In this document: piece after piece, positions 34,167 through 47,534 of the stretch
How positions within the stretch are numbered: position 1 is the first letter of the stretch
How the letters are laid out: every line of letters starts with the position of its first letter
NCBI RefSeq assembly: GCF_964199755.1
Contig: NC_133930.1
Coordinates: 30,243,571-30,307,570 of the forward strand
DNA: 64,000 bases
Reading direction: 5' to 3'
Origin: Larus michahellis
Taxonomy: Eukaryota > Chordata > Aves > Charadriiformes > Laridae
Position numbers and translations under genes: made by a program
Notes under the pieces: model-generated
The model's database searches: none
What the model saw: the letters and a program-made list of their open reading frames with translations, nothing else
What the model was told of the DNA's origin: nothing

Positions 34167-37100
34167 ATATTTTTAGAGTAGAAAGGATGTTCTTTTGAGT
34201 TCTTAGAGTCAGTGCTCCAAGGGAGTGGGTCTGCATACACTTTCCAGCACAGTCACCATCTGAGGCTGAATGCCTGATTCTGACTCTGCTAATACTGATC
34301 TATGTTAACCTAGTTCCAGGGACTTCAGAGAAACTTCTGTGGGATGATAACTGCCCTCATTAAGCAGGGTCATACATGATCCGTACCAGCTTAATATGGA
34401 AAGGAAAAAAAATCCTGTGAGCTCATTTTAAGATATCTCATAAAGTTTGACTGTACTTTTCCTTCTACTGCTCTAATCTATTTTAATTTCTGTGAAAAAG
34501 AAAACTGATCTTTCAGTCTATCAGTACACATAGGTACCATATTAATTTCACAAATCTTTTTTATCAGTGCAACCTTTCAAACATCAATAAAGCACACAGC
34601 ACATTTCTGCTAAACACAAGCAGTCTATATCTTCCCAGTGCAAGCACAGAATTAATTCCATGGGAACAGATAGAGTGACACCACTTCAAAATGAGGGTAA
34701 CTTAGCTCAAAACCAGGACCATCAAACAAAAAGACGGGAAGTCAGCAAACAAAATTAGCATTGTGCAGCAGTACTTCGGACTGAGAGGGTCAGCAAATTT
34801 AGAAAGATCACATACCAATTAGGTGAGGCACATCAACAGTTTCGGGAGCGATGGCACAGTTTATTGGAATCCTATGACTCAGCAAGGTTATTTGGATTGG
34901 CATAAGATTGGATTTTTTTTAAGAATTTGTATATTTTTGCATGCCTTGTGCAACTGCCATGTGTGTTACCAGGGCTGTTGCTCTGAAACAAATAGGGGCA
35001 TTACTCTCTGTTTTGTTGATGTGTACATCTTTTTTCCTGGTTTTATGTAAAGTAATAAAATCCCTTGAATGGTAGAAAAGGCAAATGTTTGCAGTTGATC
35101 TGCTGCTGGAAACGTGCCTGTTGCTAATTTCATTTTTTGTTTTCAGCACACTATTAAAGTAACTCAGTGGCCAATATCAGCTCAGAGGGAGCTTTTGTTC
35201 TCTTTGTTGTGAATGCTTTTGAAGTTGTTTAACAGAACACAGAGTTAAGAGTCGCTGGAGTTCAAGAAGGCATGAGGAAACTTTTCCTGACATTCCCAAG
35301 AATATTCTAGAAACCCAGGACCCCAAGGGGACAGGCAGGTATGGGGCCTTGACCCCTCCTCAGCAAATGCAAAGCCTATGCAGAGCCCTCTGTGCCTTTT
35401 TTCAGTGCTCTCCTCTTGCTGCAGCCAGATGGAGGGGATAAAGCCTCAAGGTTGCTTTTTAGCCAACTGGTCTTACTGTTTCAACATGTTATTCCATAAC
35501 AGAACCTATTTACCTTCACTGAAGAGTAGCTGATATGCTCGCCAACATCCCTGAATTTTCCCCAGCTTCAAACCTTGTAGCAACATGAGTAGCTCCTAAA
35601 AGATGGCTTTGTTATTTTTAGAGCTGCTTGATGGTGATGACCTTGTATAAAGACACCGAGTCCAGAAGATAATCTGGGCAATCGGTGTTTCCAATGTATT
35701 CTCACTTAGTAAAATGCAGACTCACAAATGGGAGTCATCTTTGCTCTGAATCACGTCTGGAGCTTTGAATTTTTATTTTTTTTTTCCAAGCTATGGCATG
35801 CATGTATTTTCAGAGGCCATCACGTTTATGCTATGCAAAGAATTCATTGAGAATGTGACCTCTTGGAGAAGTGTGGTCTGGCATCCTTTTTCAACATGTA
35901 GTTTCTGGAGTGCCCTTACACCCCATTACATTTTGTCACTGTGCAAAGATGCGTGTTTGGAATTCCCAGGTACAATTTCCAGGATTAATTACTGGAGACT
36001 GTAAGGAGACTTGGCAAAGCAAAGAACCTTCTGATTCTTGCATGTAAAATACAACCCTGCGGCAACAGGACTTTACACACTTATGGAGGTTAAATGACGT
36101 ACAAACAGGTGACACACTTCTAACAAACTATCTGCCATTTTTCATCAAGTGCTTCATCTCCTTTGTTGAAAAATAAGAGCCTATTTCAGGAGCTCACAAA
36201 ATGTTGTTGCACAGAAAGCTTATGTTATCTGAGACCTCTGGGTCAATTATTAACATGGCGTCATGTCAGGTGCTCCTTGTCCCCTTTTTCTCTCACTCAC
36301 TTCTGATAATTAGCTGAAACTCAGCGTTCAAGAATACTGCCTTTGTTAAATGCCTGCAGGATGAGGTAAGACTATAGGATTAATTCCAACATTTTACAGA
36401 TCCACACATAGTCTAGCAGGGAGCAGCCTTGAGAGGCAAAAAAGTGTATTACTCATTTTGTCTCTCCTTTCCACTCAAACCCAAATATATGAAATTTAGA
36501 TGAGCTTTTACTGTGGCACTTACTAGGCCTGATTGGGTATTCATGCTCATGACATGCTCTCTCTCTATAGATTTTAACAGAATCACTACTTATTCACTTC
36601 AGTGCAAATGGAGCCTGAATTAAAGTTAATATTTCAATGTCACTCTTTTATAGACTTTTTGATTATCCCCCACTCCAGCAAAAAACTGGAAGAGAGGATG
36701 ACAAATGTTCTTCCCGACTTTGGGGTGAGATTTTTCCCTACTTTCTGTGTAGAGTGAGCTTGGCAGTGAATCTTGGGGTACTCAGTAACTGCTACAGCAA
36801 TACCAAGGAAGACTGCCTACGTGGTATCACTTCTTGCTGAAAAAACTTGAGACAAAGAATACAGAGGAATAATAGAACAGGAACAAGCGAATGCAAAATT
36901 CTCCTTTGTGCTATAGTTTGTGCAGTCAGTTATGTCAGGAAAGTGTGGATGTACAACACTGCTGTGCCAAAATGTTAGCACTTCATGACCACAGCAACTT
37001 GCTATTAATGTGTGCATCTGGTACAGTGCCATGGACAATCTGCTCAAGGGTTTTCGTGGAATCAGAATAGGGCTCTCAAGTGTTGTGAGCGTACAATCAA

Positions 37101-40100
37101 GGTGAGTAAGACAAATTTAGAAGGCAACAAACCACCACTGGAAGGTCTTCCAGATTATAAGCAACCTACATCTTCCAATAAGTAGTAGTTTCTGGTTTTG
37201 GTGATGTTTGCAATGGCTTGACCTGGACTGAAACTATATAATTCATAGTCTTATAAATGTTACTGGCAACTACCACTCCAAATTAAGGTTAATGATGTAT
37301 TCTCCTCATGTTTTAGGAAAGAGCTTCAAGACCTTTGAAAGAAAAAAGATTTTATGAATTCCTGCATGTCCTTCCTGTGTCTCTGTATGTATATAGTTTA
37401 TAGGTATACTGTACTATGATTGCTTTTATTATTTCTTCACCATTTTTTCCTGAGAAATTAATGCTCATGAGCCTCTTGAATCAACATTTAAAATTAGCTT
37501 TAATTACCTGTGATCAGTTCCCTGCTACTGGTAGCTTGCTATAATGATACTTCTGTTTGCGATTGAAACCAAGTTATTAGGACCCTTTCATTGCAGGTTA
37601 AATGTTTGTTACTGTTTTCAAGTGGAGAACTAGGTTATATGTCTATCTTCTCCTTTTCCCTTTGATTCTTTAAAGACTTAAGTGTTTACAACCCACTTCA
37701 TCCTCACCAGAGCAATGATGCCTCCTATGACACAGCAGGCCACATTTCACATACTAAGCAAGCAAGCAGATGTAGTTTTTCCATTCACAGGACCACTGTT
37801 TCCCAGTGCATCTTGGGAAGAGAAGCGTAACACTACTCATTGAGTTTCGGGTTTTCTAACAGCACTCTGAGTTCGATTCCACAATTACCTTAAACTGTAT
37901 AAAGTAATCGGATAGAAATTCCTTGTCTGCCTGTAGGTGATTTAGTTGTAGTGTGTTTTGAGCAAATTGGCAAAAAACATCTGAACATGTCAATGGCTTC
38001 TTTTTGCTTTTAGGTTAAACCCAAACTTCAATTCAAATTTAGACTTGAGTATGATTCTTAGGCAGGACATACAGCTTAGAGCAACATCAGTTATCCTACT
38101 TATTTTTTTCTGCAAGCAGAGAGGGGTAAATTTACCCTTACTCACATTTGTGCATCCCCAAAATGAGTAAAATGTTTAGTGGGCTTTGTCAGTAAGATTT
38201 TCTGAACAGCAGAAGAGAAAAGATACTATAGGAAAAGCCTTTTTCCTCTCCTTTCATGGTATTGATTTTAGCATAAAAGAGTCCCCCAAAGCTGTTAAAG
38301 AAACAGCAGTATTAATAATAAATATTAGACTGTCCAGCGGGAATTAATTTGATGCAATCCGTTGTATTCATTGGGCAAAAACCAGATACTAGGCTTCTCC
38401 TTCAGCTTTTCCCTAGTACAGGTGGTGAGAATTACAACGAGCATCTTTGGCTTTGTTTCTTTGCTAAAAGCCTTCATCATGCGTGATGACCTGAACAGTA
38501 ACCTTGCATACAGACATATTTCATACAGTGAAAGTAACAACTCCATCAGTAAGGCATGAAAAACTGATCAGACCAAGCAGTCCAACTTGATCCTGTATGT
38601 TAAATGTCCTGTTGGAGGTCACACAGCGATGTGAAAGTTAAATGAGGAACAATGGGATTGGCAAACTCAATTATTTTTGTCCTTTGAGCCATTGAGCATA
38701 GCCTCATTGACTGTCCTGTTGGGGTTAGGGATCAAAGAAGAAAGTAAAAAGGAAATGCAACATAAGCCACTATTACGTAAGTCCCTTTCAGCTAAAACCA
38801 AACAACAGCGCCCACCTTTATTCAAACTAGGTTTGCTCAGCAATGTATATAGCACTCTGTTTCCTTGAAGACTTACCAAGCTGAAAAGCCCAACTGCCAG
38901 CACCAATTCTGCGTCTACCAGTCCCTACAGTGAAATAGGGCTTGTGAGTAATTGAGACACACAACTTCAAGCAGCAGGAAAAGTGTAGCAACGAGTGAGA
39001 GTACCACAGTGGATTTGAGTGCCACTGTTTTATTTCTGGTTCAACCTTTAAGCAGCATTTCCATCAGTTATGTAGTCTCACCTTATTGTAAATATGGGTT
39101 CAGCTTTGGTTTGAGTAATTATGATAGAAATTACCGGTATTGTGCAGATTCTATTTCAGCAGGTTCCCTAAAATCAGTTTAATCATTTTAATACAGTTTC
39201 TATTCAATACATACCTACATCACAAAATTGCTACCATATTTAATGCTTTTGTGGGCTGTCTTAACAAAGTCACAGAAGAGAAAACTGGCGTTGAAACTAG
39301 ACAACTTTTACCAGGATTCTTTGACTTCTAAAGAGGAATTGAAAAAAAATGTGTATGATAGAATGCAGCTTCCACAGACTTTAAGCTTCCAGGGTAAAAA
39401 AAATCTCCATTTTGCAGAAATGTTTTGACTCCTCATTGGGGAAAAGCCAAATTGATCATGAATAAAGGTTTAGTGCAATAATGGTGCCACCTAACACTAT
39501 TCCCACTTCCTTGATGGATAAGCTGGCCCAGTATTACTGCTTTAACTTTTGCCTAGGATCATCACTCAGGCACTACTAATTTAACTTCCATTACAGCAAA
39601 GTATCTTTCTTCTTCCAACCAAAAGTAGATACAGCATAATTACAACTGTCTGCTATGCAAAGCAGTGGGTTAACAAGTGAAATCATAATGCTGCCAGTCT
39701 CATTTTTGTGATTGTAAATATGTCAGCCACAGTTCTAGCAGCACGTTTGTGTTTTTCCAACAGATGTATGCTGGAATTTTCAGAGACTTTTCAGGGAATG
39801 AGGAGGCCAGGTCATCCTGGCTTTCATGAGCTTAATGAACATCCTTGTGTCCATTCCTGGAATAGCTGAAGTGGGATGATTTACATGTGTAACCAATCCC
39901 GCAGCATGCCCACTGATTGGCAGGTTCAGGTCCATTTTTGGTCAGAAGGGAAAAATGTGTGATATTGAGGAAATGGTTATATTTTCTTCTGTCTACCCAG
40001 ATGTAATGTTTTATCCTGTGTACCTACTTGCAACCATGCATGAGGTTTGCATTTTCTAGCTATAACAAGGGTATGTTATGTTGGACCTTTTAACTGGACA

Positions 40101-41919
40101 CATAGAAAGGCGTTCTTTGTTACAGTTCAGTGAACTAGCCCATCTCATTTGTGAATCATTAATGATACTGACTGCTGGGTAAATTTACTTTGGTCGTAAA
40201 TCTATAAATGGCATGGGAAGATGTGGTAGAATGGTTTTTCATACTTAGCTTCTAAATGAGAACATTATGGTTTCAAGGAAGGTAGAGGAAAAATATAAAT
40301 TAACATTTTGGGAGGTGACACAGCAATCTTACAAAGCTAACATTTTTCGTTCTGTAGTATTAACTCTACCATTCTGTTTCCTGTAGCTATATATTGCAGT
40401 GAGTGAGTATACACAGCCATGCAGAAGTTGTCCACTTTAAGACTGTCCATTATGTAAGAAACTTTTTAAAGCTGCGTCTTGAGGAGGCTTATTTACAGTA
40501 GTTTATAGACAGAGTTTAAAAATCAGGTAATTCAAAATGCATTTGATGTTACTTGGGGTGACAAAGTGATCCGAGGTAGGAAACAGCAAGTCTGAACATG
40601 AAGAAGCATTTTCCTGAGGATCATGACCTAGAAAAATGGACAGTTGTGTTTTCATACAGACATAGTCACTCTAAATTCAAATACAAGGTATCTTGTAATT
40701 AGGTGCAGTAAATACAAATGGATTCATATTCAGAATGGAAGAACGCTGTTTGTTTCCTTCCTCTCTTATTGAAGGAGATAGCTGTACAGCAAACAGAGCT
40801 TTGTTGAACTATTTTCCATTAGGACAGAGTTGGTACAAATTCAGGAATACATGGTGGCTTTGGTGCAGGTGGGTGGAACAATTCCTATAACTACACACAA
40901 GCAATGGAATAACAACCCCCCACCCCCTCCCCAACTACACCTCCCAAATTTCCATCTTGTGAGAAATTCTGATGCTTCAAAATGGGGTTTTGTCCTGAAA
41001 TTGGAAAAAACCAAACACCAACATTTTATAGAATAAGAACTTCAGGCAACTTTCTTTCAGAAATTCTGTTCTCTGGAAGAATATAGCTGTCACCTAATTT
41101 CTTTACTACACTATTTTGCTATAGGAGGGTTTGCAGGACATAATGAAAAACTGATCTAGCTCAGGCACCCAGAGAAAAGCACTTGGCTTTGAGGTATTTC
41201 AAGCCATGTTACTCCCCATTGCATACGGAACTGGTATACTTCTCATTTTAAGGGCTCTACCTACATCAAAAAGAAAAACTGAATTATGAAACATTTGGAT
41301 TCAGCAACTCTCAGTTCTTCATAGATTAATTAACAATATTTGCTAAGCCATGAGGCAAGTTTCCTACATTAAATTAAGATGTAACGTAAATAAGAACGCA
41401 CTGGGCAAAGTTCATTTTTAGTAAAGTTCATATGCATACCAATCAGTGAATTTGGGCTTACTAGCTCATGGCTGACTCAGAGCCAACCTTGCTAATAATT
41501 TCACAGTAAAATCAGGTTAGACCATTATTTTCAAAGGTCTCTCTGCAAATACGTAACAGGATTTTTTTTGCCCTTAATTAATTTATTAGTTTGTATTTTG
41601 TCCTTAGATTTCTAGCCTAATTTATGGGTGTAGTAAATGGTAGCCTCTTATTTCCTAAGCATGCTAGTTACTTAGGAAGTGTTTTGGACAATATGGACAT
41701 TAGCATGCATCAACTCCTGTCTCTATCTTTTGTTAGCATTTTGCCTAATGCACAGTAAAAATAGAGCTATTTTCCTTATATGAAATGCTCTGAACTAACT
41801 TCTTAATTGCTTGAGTAAGTTACAAACAATAACCATACAGAAAAGCAAAATCCTTTTATGTGTTGTATTGTAGGACCACATGAACAAACAAACTAATAAA
41901 AATTATCACAGCACAAAAA

Positions 41920-41944
41920 TGTAATGAAATGTTCTTCCTTTATT
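41920..41944 (-). promoter_or_regulatory. GLIS3: Polyadenylation signal and cleavage site candidate for GLIS3
   Basis: On the minus strand AATAAA (41944-41939) is followed after 19 bases by a CATTACA cleavage-type context ending at about 41920. A U/GU-rich TTTTTGTGCTGTG element comes next. All three parts of a vertebrate poly(A) site are present at normal spacing. Confidence 0.5.
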
Positions 41945-42930
41945 TGTGTCTCCACCCAGGCTGTAAACACACACTGAGGCATTCATTTATCTTTACAAAT
42001 CTCTAGCCTCACTATAACAATAATTAAATCCAGACTTAGAACTCTGACCCAAGTGTTTTTTAGAAGAAAACTGAGATTTTTTTTTCCTATTTCTGTTTCT
42101 AATTGTATTAATCCATACAAATACTAGTAGTTTTATGGTGAAGAACAATGGCTGCAGCAGTCTTCTTTAAAGGCATCTCACAATAAGACGCTCTATTGGT
42201 GATGTCATTGAATTATAATTTTCCAGTTTTATTTTGTACCATGCACATACACCTTTCAATTTTACCTTTTACATAAAAAAGAATTTTATGAGACAGGACT
42301 AAAATAACTTATGATTAAATGAAAAATAACTGTAACAAATCATGAAATTATACATACTGGTAGAGAAAAAAGTGTAACTAATTCTTTTGAAAATTTATTT
42401 TTCATGGTATGCAACAGATATATCTTTAGAGGAAATATAAGCCAGATATACAGAATGGCAAATGGAGTTCATATGTGTGTATGTAAGTACATATAAATAT
42501 GTAGAATACTCCGTAACGTTTAGCAAAAACATACTCCCACTTTCACTCCTCAGCAAAGTGCTTTGTGTAAAAAATATTACACAACATGCTGCTTTCTGTA
42601 CATAATAAAGGGATTTTCTCCTCAAATAAAACCCCACTCAGCTAATTTTAAATTGTGGTCTTTTTCTTTTGCTTTATCTGTTCCTAGGAAATATTAAAAA
42701 TAAAAAAAAAACCCCAAACCAAAAACAACAACAAAATTTCACAGAAACAACAAAGTGCTGTTTAAAAAATCTCCTATAAAATTACACAGGGAATAAACAG
42801 TTAAAATGTAATTTTTATACTCATTCACACATCTTCAAAAAAAGTTGAAAACAAAATACAATGTGACAGATGGCCTTAGCTCTGCGATACTTCAGCATCC
42901 AGTATTAGCAAACCATAATGCCTCTATGGA

Positions 42931-43022
42931 TATCTGTATATATATGTGCATATATATATACACAGAAAGGGAGATCCAAATACACACATGCACTCGCATA
43001 CACTCACACATGTACACATGTG
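42931..43022. repeat. TA/CA dinucleotide-rich tract in the 3'UTR
   Basis: Alternating TATATA, then CACACA-like and CATACA-like units in two blocks (42931-42966 and 42980-43022). Confidence 0.8.
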
Positions 43023-43596
43023 CTTTGAAACTATATTTTAAACTCCAGTGTAGACCCATTTCTAATGCAGATATAAATAGACCATTTGAGTCTGAAAACA
43101 AGATAATTGCATAAAAGAATGATTGTAAAGAATTTCATTAGAATATTGTTTAATGTCCATAGTGTAAAATAACTCCATCTCTTAGATATGGATCCCTTTA
43201 GAAAGTTAACAATCCAGCAAGTAGAATAAAAACACAAAAATCACTGAGGCACAAGTATTTGCATATAAGTCAGTAACTAGCATTACGCTATGTATTTTCA
43301 CAAGCACCATTTTTCATTGTAACATTTGACAAACACAGTTCCCTATTTAAATATGCAAAACTCATGAGACAAAATGGTACTTTTTTATAACATTTTCCTC
43401 AGTGATATAAGCTGATCCCCCAAAGTCAGTCTGACTCCAAAGAGAATAATGAAATAATCATGAAGAATCCTCTTTGTCTTTGATACAGAAGTAAACAAAG
43501 GCGTACCCTTTTACAAACTGGTAGCCCACTCTCATGTGCTTGATTTGACTGTAGTCTAGCTCCTTCTTTTTAAGATTAAGGCTCATAGAAAGTTGT

Positions 43597-43650
43597 AAAT
43601 ATATATATTATATTTTTTTTACATATATATGAAAGAATGAATGAATGAAT
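43597..43650. repeat. (TA)n tract followed by (GAAT)n
   Basis: A TA-rich run is followed by four copies of GAAT at 43635-43650. Confidence 0.85.
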
Positions 43651-46021
43651 GACTTGCAAAAGTGTCTTTTTCAAAATGTAGCTGATGAATGCCCAAATTA
43701 TGAATATCCTTTTTGAATTCTGTCTTCCCACTTTCCCTTTGGTCATGATCTGTCAGGATGTATAAGCCGCCTCTCTATTGGACAGTCTGAACATTCAGAC
43801 ACTAGAAAAAATATTTCAAAATATTTAAAAGTCAAGAACCTTGAAAAGGATTTATATATACAAAAGTATATATGTACATATACATGTGTATGTACACACT
43901 GGGCCTGAACCTGCTCTAGTTGATTTCAGTGGGACAAAACATAGTCCTACACATTTGAAATTGAAGAGTTCAGCATGCCTAATTACTCCTGCTGAACCAA
44001 GTTATGCATGTGGAGTGACCACAGAATGGGCTTTAGGACAGCACAAATTTAAAGCTTCATTAAAAAGCAAAACTCACTGTCAATGCACTGGGACAGATCA
44101 TACATTAATGCAAAAGGACTGTCTTTTTGCCTGAGTCTGTGTAGCTGTGTAGGGAGGCCTGATGTCATTTATCCCAACAAAAACCACATATAGTAACAAC
44201 TAGGCCTACCATCGCAAGCTGAAGCAGAGCGACACATTCACTTGTGATGTGAGAAGCAGAATAAAAGGGGAAAGAATTTAGTACAGAATTATCTGTATTT
44301 AAGCCATATTACTTCTTATTGTACATCATTTATATGCATGGTTTATCTATATATTCTTTGTATTTATTGGATGAAAATCTCTCCATCAAGTATGTAAGCA
44401 CATATTCCTGTATGTAAGAATATACTTCATGAATATAAATGTCAAAAGATTGACAGTGTTTACAAACATCTGGACATAAATTCATCTATGCAACATAATG
44501 GCAAATAAAATTATGAATTTGACTCAAACTGCACTCAACAACTCTCAAAAGCATCTCAGGATAAGAAAATGCTTGTATAAACATTTTTTTAAATTCATCT
44601 TTTTAGAGGAGTGATTTCAGAAGCATAGTTGTGGTCTAGCCTGTAAGAACGAACTTTGGATTTTTGCCCTTCTTATTAAACCAGGTCATGAGCATATTAA
44701 GATGCACACTACACAGTATGAAATCCAAAAAATGGACAAACAGGGATTAATAACCTGGGTTTTTACCCAGTCTTACACAATGTAAGGGTTGCTCCCAAGG
44801 AATACAGGATCACAGTGACAACACATCTCCACTGCAAAATACTGTTTTAAACTTATACCCCTGTAGCTTTCACGAAGGGTAACCTCATTTGCTTGCATCC
44901 TGGACTAAATTTGAGGACCAGAGCCTGACATTGAGTAGAAAAATCAAAACCATCAAACCAGTTCAGTTTTACAACTCTAAATAATCAGAGGGGACATAGC
45001 AAACTTAAGAGTAGCTCTTTTTCCTGAAAATGTGGTATGGGAATGAAAAATATTTGGGCAACAAAAATTAATTGAATCAGTACAGATTGCTTTTAAAGAT
45101 ATCTGTGGTATTTAAGGAAGAATCTTTCCTACAGGGTATTTTAAACCTTCCTACAGAGTACTATAGCACGTACAGCGATAAAGCTCTACAATATAATTAA
45201 AAATCAAGAAAAAGTTAAAACATACTTATTCTTATCTAGCAGCTGTGCTAAATATAGACAAAGTCCATGTACCTTCTCATGTAGTGCATTTAACCCTTCT
45301 TACTCATTGCATAAAGCACTAGGTCAGAAGGAGAACCGGAAAAACAGCAATGGCCATGTTGTATGGCTTGAAATACGGAGGGAAGGAAAAGACAGCTAAA
45401 CCAAGGCCTGTAAGAAATCCAGTACCGATGATCTTTGGCTCCAAAAAGAAGCCGCACCAATGCCTCCAGTGGGTAGGGGCAGGATGTATGTCTAATTTCT
45501 CTCCCTTTTTGATGCTGGTGTGTGTTTAACTTTGGAAGCATCACATGCGAACAGGTTGTGCAAAGAGCTGTGTGCCTTTGAAATGGTTTTAGTTCTTTTC
45601 CCCTTGTTTTTTTTTTTTTTTTAAAAAAAGAATTTTCTAAAGCTGTGTTCTTCAGTAAGTCCACCCATTCAGCTTGAAAGGATTACAGCCAACAAGCAGT
45701 TTTCTTATTCAGTCTGTGAATTCCCTTTGAGAAATTAAAAAGAAGAAAGAACAAAAAAAGTAGAGTTGCTGTGCCACAGATGAAAAGAAACGAAACAATT
45801 GCTGAAGTTTTGGCAAAGCTTGCTTTCTCCAAACATTCTCCTTCTCAGTTGACTGCTTGATGAACGCTCGGTGATTGCTTTTTTCCTCTCCATTATGTAT
45901 GTATATCAACCCATATCCCCATACATACGTGGCAGTTTCATGGAGAGAAAAATTTTGCAGAGAAATATCAAAAGGGCAAGATGAAATGGAATCAAGTTCT
46001 TGTAACTAGATTTATACTACT

Positions 46022-46158
46022 TTAGCTCTCAGTGTAGACAGAAGAAAGCTGGCTAGAACAACGATCCACTGCATTTACTTGTAGGAAACTGCTATCCTCT
46101 GGCATGCTGCGAGCTGAATCACCAAAGATACCTGTGGAGCCTGATGGAAAGTCATAAA
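46022..46158 (-). CDS. GLIS3: GLIS3 last coding exon
   Basis: The exon begins at 46158 after the acceptor tttttcccag and ends with TAA at 46022-46024. Joined to the G left by the previous exon it reads VYDFPSGSTGIFGD, then SMPEDSSFLQVNAVDRC, ending SSQLSSVYTES. This is the highly characteristic C-terminus of GLIS3, a Kruppel-like zinc-finger transcription factor with roles in pancreatic beta cells, thyroid and kidney; its C-terminal part is the transactivation region. The exon supplies 2 + 44 x 3 coding bases plus the stop. The phase-1 junction matches the donor at 47361-47360. The DNA-binding zinc fingers are encoded further upstream, beyond the right edge of this window. Confidence 0.93.
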
Positions 46159-47360
46159 CTGGGAAAAAATACAAGAATAATTAATTAACTAGGATAACTA
46201 TATCATGGATAATGTTCTAATACTTATACAGAGAACTGGAAATGACTTTAAATCAAATACACAAACAAAACAAACAAGCCAACACATTTATGAAATTAAT
46301 AATAACACAACTTACTGCTTACCAAGGGAGGAATTTCAGTTCTGTCAGAATCAAGTCTGAAGTACAGCAAATTTCATCACAATTAGCACTTGCCCATTTA
46401 ATGGGTGCTAAAATTGTGATAATTTAAAAAATAAACTTCATGCTTGCTTATCAAATTTCATCATACCAACATATGATAACAGGCAATAAAATATTGTAGA
46501 ACTTTGCTGTAAAGCAGACCCTGGCACAGAAATTACTAACTTCTACAAGCGATAGCAGTAAGCACAAGAGCAGCTGTTTGCAGAAAAACTCCCATCTTTT
46601 GGATTACCTCTTTACATACTGTGAGATGGCTCTTTGAAGCTACAGGTGCACCGGCTTTTTAATGCACTACTGAAGGACCAACACATAAAAGAGATTTCAT
46701 AGAACAATAAATGTTAAGTGAAGTCATCCTGTGTAGAGGGACAATAAAAGACTTGGGCATAAATTGTGCTCAGGCCCTACGACCAGGCCCACTGTCTTGT
46801 GCTGATCCTCTGCAGAGGGGTAACTTTCACCCTTTCAGAGCAGCCTGCAAGACCCTTACGAACTTTTCATCTAGGCAGAGACTGAGATACGTGTGCACAG
46901 AAAAGCATGCACCCAGGCAGTTCTCGTTATGGAAATGTGAATAAGTAAAATTAAAGACTGAGAAAAATCAAATGTGCATAAAGCAAAATCAGTGGTTTGA
47001 ATCACTCAGGTCCCTGATACAATACTTACAGCAGAGAGAAGCGGCTGTGTGAATATCACACGGGGCTCCATGGACTGTACTTCAAAGCAAATACATGAGC
47101 TAGTGACTGTCTGACTCCCAGAGGTTAGAACCTTGAGAAGCCCTCAACAGTCTGCAGTCTGCACACAGGCCAGATGCTACTGTGACCCATGGGGACTGTC
47201 TCCCAATGCCAACCGCTCCCCAAAGGTCTGAAAACCATCTCTGCCTTGTGAAGAGTCAAGTCTGTCATGACAGGTCCTAGTCACATACACAGCTCGAGTT
47301 GATCTGTCAAAGCCCACAAACTGTACACAACCACCCACAAAGTCCCCAGCTGTCACTTAC
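46159..47360 (-). other. GLIS3 last intron
   Basis: A 1.2-kb intron with GT (donor gtaagtgac, at 47360) and AG (46160-46159) ends. I see no repeat or RNA gene inside. Confidence 0.85.
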
Positions 47361-47534
47361 CTGTAATACCAGAATGAGCTGAAAAAGTTCGATGGAAAAT
47401 GCCAAGTCCTGCCTGGCCTGTTGATGTGGGAACTAGGCAGTCTTCAAATGGAGGAACCACATTGCAAGATTGTATGTTCTTCTGAGTGTCAGCATAATGT
47501 GGAGGGCAGAAAGTCTGAAGCTGCCCATAAAAAC
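47361..47534 (-). CDS. GLIS3: GLIS3 penultimate exon
   Basis: This 174-base exon has acceptor ccttgtag before 47534 and donor ATTACAG|gtaagtg after 47361. It encodes 57 full codons plus split codons at both ends (phase 1 in, phase 1 out). It reads FYGQLQTFCPPHYADTQ, then PFEDCLVPTSTGQ and IFHRTFSAHSGIT, which is the GLIS3 transactivation region. A PPHY motif (PPxY type, the class bound by WW domains such as those of HECT ubiquitin ligases) is visible; whether it is used in this protein is not shown by sequence. Being symmetric, this exon could be skipped without changing frame. Length and splice signals are fully consistent with a functional exon. Confidence 0.95.

Larger units (their letters stand above)
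29605..41919. other. Gene-poor block downstream of GLIS3
   Basis: About 12 kb with no recognised gene. It contains a coding-like but unidentified frame (30901-31191), an imperfect inverted repeat (31365-31587), a 21-base tandem duplication (34125-34166) and a C-rich run near 40915-40935. The rest is AT-rich DNA in which I see nothing to annotate. Confidence 0.5.
41920..46021 (-). other. GLIS3: Inferred GLIS3 3'UTR, about 4.1 kb
   Basis: The stretch follows the GLIS3 stop codon on the minus strand. It is AT-rich, free of CR1 insertions (unlike the flanking DNA), and contains simple repeats such as (TA)n/(CA)n near 42931-43022, (TA)n and (GAAT)n near 43597-43650 and another TA/CA tract near 43847-43899. 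Several AATAAA signals occur on the minus strand (about 44363, 42394 and 41939). The last has the best downstream context and is taken as the main end. The length is inferred; shorter isoforms are likely. Confidence 0.5.
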
